DNA of 5,438 bases from Bacteroidetes bacterium 4572_112 (GTDB taxonomy: Bacteria > Bacteroidota > Bacteroidia > Bacteroidales > UBA1556). Positions 1-5,438 of the stretch are shown one piece after another. The position numbers and the translations under genes were made by a program. The notes beneath the pieces were generated by a model. It had not been told where the DNA came from and did no database searches. It worked only from the letters and a program-made list of their open reading frames with translations. How positions within the stretch are numbered: the first letter of the stretch is position 1; every line of letters starts with the position of its first letter. Where the stretch lies: contig NIUZ01000139.1 in NCBI GenBank assembly GCA_002254285.1, positions 1-5,438 of the forward strand, written 5' to 3'.

Positions 1-1265
1 AAAAATGGTTGTGGATAAGTATCTATATCATCTAGTAATTTGTCGAGCATAAATTGGTCGTGATGGCCAAGGCTACCAGTAGGTACGCTTTTGTCAAAAT
101 CTTTTCCTTCGGTAATATTATCAAACTCATTGAAGTAGATATATGCCTTTATATTTCCATAATTAAGCTGTCCTCCAAATAAAAATGATGTATGATATCC
201 TTGCTTTTGTAGGTCTTTGGGGAAGCAGTTTAATTGTGCATACTTTGATGGTAACTCAATAATGTATGTAATGGGAGTGGCTGGTATTGCACTAAATACA
301 GCTGATATTCCTTGATGCGAAAGCATTCCCGAAGCATAATGCTCGGTAAATAAAACTCCATCGTCAATTAATTTTGAGAAACCTGGAGTGATATGTAAAT
401 CACCTCCTAATTCATCAATAAAATCTCCCGACCAACTTTCCAAAAATATAAATACAATATTCGGGTTCTCAATATTGAATAGTTTTGTAGTGTCAGACTT
501 TGGAAAATCATAAAGTTCTTTTATTGTGCTTTTTGCTTCATCAATATCATAAAACAATAGAGGGTTTTTATCCATATAATCTTTATTCGCCAATATACTG
601 TGCAATACATTCCACGATGTGTTTACACTAGCTTGGTTAATAAAATTTATTTTAGAATGGTAAGATTGACTTTGAGAAATAGGGATTTGTTCCAAACTAC
701 CACGCATTGATCCAAAAATAATTAATGGTGTTATAAGAAACCATAATCCAGAGAATAAAAAGTTTCTTTTATAAATTTCAGGTTTTTTCCAAAGTATTTT
801 TTTTGATAAGTATGATATTCCAAAGGCTATGGCAATCATACTTATTAGCCCAATAAATAATACTGATTTTTGTGCCGAATGAAAAGCTTCATCAGGTTTA
901 TTTAGATATGTAACAGCTTTATAGTTAAGCTTAATTCCCCATTCATTATAAATAGCAATATTTGATATTTCAATAATAGTCAATAAGATAATTATAAAAT
1001 AAGTGTATATTTTATTGATAATATTGAATGCCCTAATTGGGAATAATGAATAGAAAAAGTATAGAAAAAACGGAAGTATCATTAAATAATTCACCGATGA
1101 ATTATCCAGCCAAAAAGCATAAACGAATGCATTTAGAACCTCAGATATTCCTGCTGCACTACTTTTATCGAAATAAAAAGTGAAGAATAATAATCTAAAG
1201 AAAGCAGTGATTAAAATAAATAGCAAATACTGCTTCAAATAATTTTTTATAATATACTTTCCCAT
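1..1265 (-). CDS. LTA synthase family / sulfatase-like membrane phosphotransferase (C-terminus cut by window edge)
   Basis: The 421 complete codons visible read as an LtaS-like protein of the alkaline phosphatase superfamily. About five hydrophobic segments (near residues 12-32, 60-77, 86-106, 134-153 and 169-187) are followed by an extracytoplasmic domain. That domain begins with RGSLEQIP and NQASVNTSWN, patterns I associate with Bacteroidota members. LES at 275-277 supplies the probable metal-binding Glu276. ASGMLSHQG at 311-319 aligns with the nucleophile loop, placing Ser316 where LtaS has threonine. The later Asp-His metal ligands would lie beyond the window. Family members transfer phosphoglycerol or phosphoethanolamine-type groups from phospholipids to glycans or lipids outside the inner membrane; the substrate here is unknown, and a Gram-negative host need not make lipoteichoic acid. 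The ATG lies 2 bases after the ABC exporter stop (TAATAATG), so the two are surely co-transcribed. Family identity is strong; substrate is unassigned. Confidence 0.9.
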   Translation of the reverse strand, partial: MGKYIIKNYLKQYLLFILITAFFRLLFFTFYFDKSSAAGISEVLNAFVYAFWLDNSSVNYLMILPFFLYFFYSLFPIRAFNIINKIYTYFIIILLTIIEISNIAIYNEWGIKLNYKAVTYLNKPDEAFHSAQKSVLFIGLISMIAIAFGISYLSKKILWKKPEIYKRNFLFSGLWFLITPLIIFGSMRGSLEQIPISQSQSYHSKINFINQASVNTSWNVLHSILANKDYMDKNPLLFYDIDEAKSTIKELYDFPKSDTTKLFNIENPNIVFIFLESWSGDFIDELGGDLHITPGFSKLIDDGVLFTEHYASGMLSHQGISAVFSAIPATPITYIIELPSKYAQLNCFPKDLQKQGYHTSFLFGGQLNYGNIKAYIYFNEFDNITEGKDFDKSVPTGSLGHHDQFMLDKLLDDIDTYPQPF

Positions 1266-1267
1266 TA

Positions 1268-3088
1268 TTAGCTGGTTTTTTGCAGTAAATTTAATCTCTT
1301 ATAAATTCCATCTTGCTCAATTAGCTCCGAGTGTAATCCCTGCTGTACAATCTCGCCTTTGTCCATAACCACTATTTGGTCAGCATTATGTATAGTCGAA
1401 AGTCGGTGAGCAATTACCACAGAAGTACGGTTTGCCATAAGTTTTTGCAAAGCATCTTGCACTAATTTCTCGCTTTCGGTATCCAATGCAGAGGTTGCCT
1501 CATCAAGAATTAGAATTGGAGGGTTTTTAAGAATAGCCCTTGCAATAGTGACTCTTTGTCGTTGACCACCAGATAGTTTGTCGCCACGGTCTCCAATTAC
1601 AGTATCATAACCTGCAGGCATTTGCATAATAAAATTATGAGCATTTGCAGCCTTAGCAGCTTCAATCATTTCTTCATCAGATTTAAGCTCCGAGCCAAAT
1701 TTTATATTGCCTCTTATACTATCGTGAAATAGTACTGCCTCTTGGGTTACTATACCCATAAGACCACGTAAATCATTAATTTTTATTTCTCTAATATCTG
1801 TTCCATCAATGGATATATTACCATCAATTACATCATAAAACCTTGGAAGTAAATCAGCCATAGTAGTTTTTCCAGCTCCTGATGAGCCTACCAAAGCAAT
1901 CATTTTACCTTTAGGAATTTTAAGATTAATATTCTTTAGTACCTGTTCCTCCTCGTATTTAAAACCTACATTATTAAAAGAAATTTCTTTCTCAAAATCT
2001 GATTTTACAATAGCATCCTTGGATTCAAAAATCTTTTCGTCAGCATCAAGGAAACCATAAATACGCTCCGCAGAAGCTATACCTTTTTGTATGCGTTGGT
2101 ATCCTGTAGATAGTGCTTTTATCGATGGAATCATTTGTGAGAAAAGAAGAATAAAGAAAATAAATTCCTCACCAGTTAGGCTTTTCGAAGGATCAAGTAC
2201 TAATTTACCACCATACCAAAGTATTAGTGATACCACAAGCATTCCAAAAAATTCGCTAATTGGTGCTGATAAATCTCCTCTACGCATTACAGTTGTTGCA
2301 GTGCGCATATATTTATTATTTGTTTCTTCAAAACGATCAACCACCACTTTTTGAGCATTAAATCCTTTTATTATTCTTAGTCCAGATAATCCTTCGTCTA
2401 ATAAAGACAAGATGCTTCCCATTAGCGTTTGAGCTATAAGTGACTCTTTACGAAGTACTTTCCCCAATAAGCCAATAATGATAATTGAGATTGGCATTAC
2501 CAAGAACATCATTAATGTAAGTTGGTAATTTGTCATCAATAGCACAACAATAAATACTATAAGTGTAATTGTATGCTGAAAAATAATTTCTAAAGTTCCA
2601 ATAATTGTCCACTCAATATCTTGTACATCGTTGGTTGCTCTGGAGATAATATCGCCTTTCTTTTTTTCAGAGAAATAGGATAGGGGAAGGATGATTATTT
2701 TTTGGAATATGGCATTTCTTAAATCTCTCAATACTCCATTTCGAAGTGGAGCAATTGACCACATCGCTAAATAGCGGAATAGGTTTTTTAGTAAAAACGA
2801 TATTGCCGTGATTGTAGAAATATAAAAAAGGACAGTTTCAGTGCCATATTCAGCAATGGAGCTGCTCATCATATAATACATATAGTCGAGCATCGAATCC
2901 TTATTGAATGCGAATTCTACAACATCAGTTTTGAGAGTGTCCATTCCGAAAATTAATTTCAAGAATGGTATAATCATACCTATTGAAAATATGGAGAAAA
3001 ATATGGTCGTAATATTGAATGTGATATTCATTATTACGCTTGATTTATAGCCTTTTACTAATGATAATAGTCGTAAAAAATCTTTCAT
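1268..3088 (-). CDS. MsbA-like ABC exporter half-transporter (fused permease and ATPase)
   Basis: This complete 606-residue protein has the usual length of a type IV (ABCB-like) exporter half-transporter that works as a homodimer in the inner membrane. Six membrane helices lie near residues 17-45, 84-111, 160-185, 187-212, 275-296 and 306-328. The ATPase domain starts near 368 and is intact: A-loop Tyr378, Walker A GSSGAGKTT at 401-409, Q-loop Gln449, signature LSGGQ at 505-509, Walker B ILILD at 525-529 with catalytic Glu530, D-loop SALD at 533-536, and switch His561. It resembles the Bacteroidota proteins annotated as MsbA or lipid A exporters, but the same fold also moves peptides, drugs and glycolipids, so the substrate is uncertain. 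A -7 box lies about 35 bases upstream. The downstream LTA-synthase-like gene 2 bases away suggests a lipid or envelope glycan substrate (inference). Confidence 0.95.
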   Translation of the reverse strand: MKDFLRLLSLVKGYKSSVIMNITFNITTIFFSIFSIGMIIPFLKLIFGMDTLKTDVVEFAFNKDSMLDYMYYMMSSSIAEYGTETVLFYISTITAISFLLKNLFRYLAMWSIAPLRNGVLRDLRNAIFQKIIILPLSYFSEKKKGDIISRATNDVQDIEWTIIGTLEIIFQHTITLIVFIVVLLMTNYQLTLMMFLVMPISIIIIGLLGKVLRKESLIAQTLMGSILSLLDEGLSGLRIIKGFNAQKVVVDRFEETNNKYMRTATTVMRRGDLSAPISEFFGMLVVSLILWYGGKLVLDPSKSLTGEEFIFFILLFSQMIPSIKALSTGYQRIQKGIASAERIYGFLDADEKIFESKDAIVKSDFEKEISFNNVGFKYEEEQVLKNINLKIPKGKMIALVGSSGAGKTTMADLLPRFYDVIDGNISIDGTDIREIKINDLRGLMGIVTQEAVLFHDSIRGNIKFGSELKSDEEMIEAAKAANAHNFIMQMPAGYDTVIGDRGDKLSGGQRQRVTIARAILKNPPILILDEATSALDTESEKLVQDALQKLMANRTSVVIAHRLSTIHNADQIVVMDKGEIVQQGLHSELIEQDGIYKRLNLLQKTS

Positions 3089-3122
3089 AATTGTAATCTA
3101 ATTGCTGAAATATTGTGCAATG

Positions 3123-3130
3123 CAAATGTA
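3123..3130 (-). promoter_or_regulatory. Candidate Bacteroidota -7 box upstream of the ABC exporter
   Basis: The minus strand reads TACATTTG, an exact match to the TAnnTTTG -7 consensus of the Bacteroidota primary sigma factor. It would put the transcript start about 28 bases before the exporter ATG at 3088. I see no TTG at the expected -33 distance, so it may be weak or a chance match in AT-rich DNA. If real, it drives the exporter and the LTA-synthase-like gene. Confidence 0.45.
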
Positions 3131-3172
3131 AGAAAAAACTGTATTTATTATTGACTTTGTTTGCTGTGTATG

Positions 3173-3382
3173 TTAATAATACTTATTTAATGAGCTTGTG
3201 GTTTTTATAATTATGATTTTGTCAGAATCAATAAAATATATAATGATAATGTTCTAATTATCAGAATTATCCATAGTAACAACCACCTCGTCACATAAAG
3301 GTAAAATGGAATTAAGTTCCTCTAAAATAGCTTAATCATACTTATGTGCAATTCTAAGAATGGTAAAACCACTTGATTTCAT
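3173..3382 (-). pseudogene. Remnant of a family 2 glycosyltransferase gene (N-terminal fragment with in-frame stops)
   Basis: The minus strand from the ATG at 3382 reads MKSSGFTILRIAHKYD, stop, AILEELNSILPLCDEVVVT, MDNSDN, stop, then NIIIIYFIDSDKIIII and a third stop at 3173-3175. This follows, without insertion or deletion, the N-terminus I know from a Bacteroidota GT2 glycosyltransferase group (pattern: SGFT-IRNA-KYDYP, SILPLCDEF-V, GNSDD, IDS-KI-I). Resemblance fades near 3203, before the expected ETVWD-LREGG motif. An intact protein would be several times longer, so most of the gene has been deleted. The first stop (3332-3334) replaces the tyrosine of KYDYP; the second (3254-3256) follows NSDN. 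The family comparison is from memory. Intact members transfer sugars to cell-surface glycans; this copy cannot. It sits between the outer-membrane protein gene and the ABC exporter. The remaining bases of this gap, 3089-3172, hold only the exporter leader. Confidence 0.78.
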
Positions 3383-3404
3383 AAATTTAAATTAGAGTAG
3401 ATAA

Positions 3405-3437
3405 CAAAGATAGTGAATTTTTAGCCTTTAGGGCAAA
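3405..3437 (-). promoter_or_regulatory. Bacteroidota-type promoter of the decayed glycosyltransferase gene
   Basis: The minus strand carries TTTG (3437-3434), a 21-base spacer, then TATCTTTG (3412-3405), which matches TTTG-N(about 19-23)-TAnnTTTG. The -7 box ends 22 bases before the remnant's ATG, a normal distance. The -33 element lies inside the last codons of the outer-membrane protein gene. Nothing in the elements looks damaged, so it could still fire and read on into the ABC exporter. The match is seen in the sequence; activity is inference. Confidence 0.6.
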
Positions 3438-3990
3438 ACCTGAAGCTTATACTAAGTCCCATTGTATTAAAGTCTTTACTGCTGTATTCGAGTAAGTTAA
3501 CTCCAGTATGTATTTCGTAAAATACACCAAGGCCAATATGCATAAAAGGAAATATTTTGAAAACAGATTCAATACTAGGAGTTATTGAAAATGACTTATC
3601 ATAAATGGTAGTTGAAGTATTAATATCGTCAATAAAGACACTTCCAAACCCAAATTTGCTAAAGTATGAAAGGTGTATATTTGGATGGGCCTCAAAAGAT
3701 TGATAATAACCTAACCAAAAACCTGTAAACCTATTCTTAATTTGATAGTGCGAATAATCGATATGCTCAGGTGATTTTGATATTATTGATGTGCTTATTT
3801 GTCCATAAATTCCGGCTTGAAAATCACCTTTCATAATAAAAGTACCCCAACCGCCAAAGCTTATGCTTGTACCTAATTTATTAGTAGTGATAGTACTTAT
3901 TGGTCCTCCAAATTGACCTGATTTATCATTTTGCTGACCAAAAGAACTAAGGGTGATAATGCTAAAAATAAGTATTAGAAGTTTATACAT
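3421..3990 (-). CDS. Small secreted protein, probable outer-membrane beta-barrel, function unknown
   Basis: I do not recognise a named family. The 189-residue product opens with a typical signal peptide: a Lys at position 3, a hydrophobic run to about residue 14, then SSFG with probable cleavage before Gln19. There is no lipobox cysteine. The mature part is rich in glycine, serine and aromatic residues, with alternating stretches such as TSISFGGWGTFIMKG, FTGFWLGYYQSF, IHLSYFSKFGFGSVFI and HIGLGVFYEIHTGV. It nearly ends in GLSISFRF, like a final outer-membrane strand with its terminal phenylalanine, though CPKG follows. Size and pattern suggest a barrel of about eight strands. The ATG lies 1 base after the methyltransferase stop (TAATATG), so both are on one transcript. 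It should pass through Sec and be cut by signal peptidase, perhaps the one encoded upstream. It could instead be a soluble periplasmic beta-rich protein. Confidence 0.75.
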   Translation of the reverse strand: MYKLLILIFSIITLSSFGQQNDKSGQFGGPISTITTNKLGTSISFGGWGTFIMKGDFQAGIYGQISTSIISKSPEHIDYSHYQIKNRFTGFWLGYYQSFEAHPNIHLSYFSKFGFGSVFIDDINTSTTIYDKSFSITPSIESVFKIFPFMHIGLGVFYEIHTGVNLLEYSSKDFNTMGLSISFRFCPKG

Positions 3991-3991
3991 A

Positions 3992-4744
3992 TTAGCTATT
4001 TTTTATAATCATAGCACTACCTTTCCAATCGGGAATTTCGATAATTGTTTCGGGAATGGTATTTAAAAATTCATCAACAGCTTTTCTGTTTCCTTGCCAA
4101 GTATGATTATAGTCGTGGATAATAATTACGCCAGCTTTGGAAAGGCGAGGATAAAAATATTCCAGAGCTGCTTTTGTGGGTTTATAAAGGTCGGCATCTA
4201 AATTTACAAAAGCGTATTTTGTATCATGCTCTTTTGTAATACTTTCTGGAAAATAGCCTTTTATATACTTAATATTAGGGGAATTACCAACAAATAGTTT
4301 CACATCATCAAGAGTGATGTCTGAGAAGTTTTTGGTGCTAAATTTAGTGTCACTACTATTTTCAACATCCAAATCTTTGGCATTAAATCCATCAAAAGTA
4401 TCAAATAGAAATAGTTGTTTTTCTTTTGCTGATAGGTGAATTATTTTTGCTGTTTCGCCCTTATAAACTCCTAATTCAGCAAAGCTTCCTTCTATATTAT
4501 CTCGTTTTATTCTTTCAATTTGAAACCATATATTATAAAGTCTTACCTTATCATAATATGTTTTCTCAAAGCTAATTAGATCTTTTGAAATGAGCTTGTT
4601 TTTTACAACCTCATCCCATTTGTATGGTTTACTGATTTTATTATTCCAGAAATTACCAAAGTATAAAGCACCAATAACAAGGAATATTGCAATGAGTGAT
4701 ATATTCACTATTTCAAATATTCCTAATGTAATTTGGTAGTTCAT
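3992..4744 (-). CDS. TylF/MycF-like SAM-dependent methyltransferase with N-terminal membrane anchor
   Basis: The 250-residue protein has the class I methyltransferase fold in the TylF/MycF (macrocin O-methyltransferase) pattern. The SAM-binding motif is FAELGVYKGETA at 88-99, followed by LFDTFDGF at 113-120. VNLDADLYKPTKAALEYFYPRL (start 180) and GVIIIHDY at 205-212 are family hallmarks, with Asp183, Asp185 and Asp211 as possible metal or substrate residues. GNRKAVDEF at 218-226 is also typical. Family members methylate sugar hydroxyls in macrolides or surface glycans; the substrate here is unknown. Residues 9-30 form a hydrophobic segment, probably an anchor leaving the catalytic domain in the cytoplasm, where SAM is available. 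The start lies 19 bases after the lepB stop and the end abuts the secreted protein gene, indicating an operon. A sugar O-methyltransferase role for an envelope glycan fits the neighbouring glycosyltransferase remnant but is inference. Confidence 0.87.
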   Translation of the reverse strand: MNYQITLGIFEIVNISLIAIFLVIGALYFGNFWNNKISKPYKWDEVVKNKLISKDLISFEKTYYDKVRLYNIWFQIERIKRDNIEGSFAELGVYKGETAKIIHLSAKEKQLFLFDTFDGFNAKDLDVENSSDTKFSTKNFSDITLDDVKLFVGNSPNIKYIKGYFPESITKEHDTKYAFVNLDADLYKPTKAALEYFYPRLSKAGVIIIHDYNHTWQGNRKAVDEFLNTIPETIIEIPDWKGSAMIIKNS

Positions 4745-4763
4745 ATTCTATTGAATTATAATA

Positions 4764-5438
4764 CTATTTAGGAATACTAAAAACTCTATCCCAACGAATA
4801 CCACCTTTATCAAGATTGCGTGATAGCCATATAAAAGAAGGTGTACCAACAATATGGTCCTCAGGAACAAAACCCCAGAAACGTGAATCGGCAGAATTAT
4901 GTCTGTTATCTCCCATCATCCAATAATAATCAAGCTTGAATGTATAAGAAGTAGCAATTTTGTCGTTAATATAAATCTTATCTCCTTTTACCTTTAGCTT
5001 ATTGCCTTCGTAAACCTCAATTACTCTATCGTAAAGAACAATGTTTGTTGAGTTTAGTTCAACAGTAGCACCTTTTTTAGGAATATATAATGGTCCAAAA
5101 TTATCTTGATTCCATTTGTAATTTGCAGGGTCGTGAGGAAAAATCTCATCCTTAGGATATACTACACCTTTGCGATATGTAAGCTTTACTAATTTTGCTA
5201 CTTCAGGGTGGTTTCTTACTTTCTCAGCCATTTCTGGAGTAAGGTTTATTATTCCTAAACGTGGCATTTCTTCCTCTGTAAACATTGTATCGCTTGTGGT
5301 GTTTGGTAAAAATAATTGCTGAATTGCAGCCTTATAATTTGGGTTGAAAATAGAGTTTGTATAAGATTTAATTTCTGTAGCAGAAAGACCAATTACATCA
5401 AGCTCATCACCAGTAATAGTTTTTGTTTTGCCAAGAAT
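4764..5438 (-). CDS. lepB: Signal peptidase I, C-terminal part (N-terminus beyond window edge)
   Basis: The reading frame is open to the right edge, giving 224 residues; the ATG at 5285 is internal, since 51 in-frame codons precede it. The clearest signature is GDNRHNSADSRFWG (encoded at 4872-4913), the conserved box E of type I signal peptidases. It is followed by VPEDHIVG, FIWLS and a C-terminal IRWDRVFSIPK, as in Bacteroidota LepB. The catalytic serine and lysine boxes lie upstream, outside the window. Residues encoded at about 5438-5050 form a long hydrophilic stretch between the catalytic half and box E, an insertion usual in this phylum and absent from short Gram-positive enzymes. The enzyme is anchored in the inner membrane and cuts signal peptides from Sec- and Tat-exported proteins on the periplasmic side. 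Nothing looks broken in the part seen. Its stop is 19 bases before the methyltransferase ATG, so the two are probably co-transcribed. Confidence 0.95.
   Translation of the reverse strand: MLGKTKTITGDELDVIGLSATEIKSYTNSIFNPNYKAAIQQLFLPNTTSDTMFTEEEMPRLGIINLTPEMAEKVRNHPEVAKLVKLTYRKGVVYPKDEIFPHDPANYKWNQDNFGPLYIPKKGATVELNSTNIVLYDRVIEVYEGNKLKVKGDKIYINDKIATSYTFKLDYYWMMGDNRHNSADSRFWGFVPEDHIVGTPSFIWLSRNLDKGGIRWDRVFSIPK

Noticed and set aside
2091..2354. An 87-codon open frame on the plus strand.
   Set aside because: It lies antisense inside the ABC exporter gene, and its product shows no recognisable motif. It is a shadow frame.
3244..3263. A 7-base inverted repeat (TGATAAT / ATTATCA) with a 6-base loop, considered as a terminator.
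   Set aside because: The stem is almost all A-T and is not followed by a clean T run on the minus strand. It also falls within the decayed glycosyltransferase codons, so chance in AT-rich DNA is likely.
3089..3420. A possible small RNA, riboswitch or mobile-element scar in the gap.
   Set aside because: I see no conserved riboswitch core, terminal inverted repeats or target-site duplication. The glycosyltransferase remnant and two promoter boxes explain most of it.
4764..5285. A complete 173-residue protein starting at the ATG at 5285.
   Set aside because: The frame stays open for 51 more codons to the window edge, and signal peptidase I needs upstream catalytic boxes. The ATG is internal, so the gene was extended to 5438.

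Overview
The window looks like chromosomal DNA from a Bacteroidota species, probably of class Bacteroidia. It is AT-rich. It carries two Bacteroidota-type -7 promoter boxes (TAnnTTTG), and translation starts lack strong Shine-Dalgarno sequences. Its signal peptidase I has the long inserted region usual for that phylum, and its LTA-synthase-family and MsbA-like proteins resemble Bacteroidota forms. These assignments come from reading motifs, not from a database search.

Everything that codes is on the minus strand, so in transcription order the window runs from its right end to its left. (1) 5438-4764: the C-terminal part of signal peptidase I (lepB), cut by the window edge. (2) 4744-3992: a TylF/MycF-like SAM-dependent methyltransferase with an N-terminal membrane anchor. 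(3) 3990-3421: a small secreted protein, probably an outer-membrane beta-barrel, starting 1 base after gene 2. (4) 3382-3173: an unlabelled remnant of a family 2 glycosyltransferase gene. It has its start codon and promoter but two in-frame stops and no 3' body. (5) 3088-1268: a complete MsbA-like ABC exporter half-transporter. (6) 1265-1: an LTA-synthase/sulfatase-family membrane phosphotransferase, starting 2 bases after gene 5 and cut by the left edge.

The shared theme is the cell envelope: protein export processing, an outer-membrane protein, a lipid or polysaccharide exporter, and an enzyme that transfers head groups outside the inner membrane. The exporter and the LTA-synthase-like enzyme are almost certainly co-transcribed and may act on the same lipid or glycan, but that link is inference.

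The most notable item is the decayed glycosyltransferase start in the apparently empty 332-base gap at 3089-3420. Its promoter appears intact and points into the ABC exporter operon, so it may now supply transcription to that operon. I see no RNA gene, CRISPR array, insertion sequence or convincing terminator, and no strong evidence for an undescribed system.
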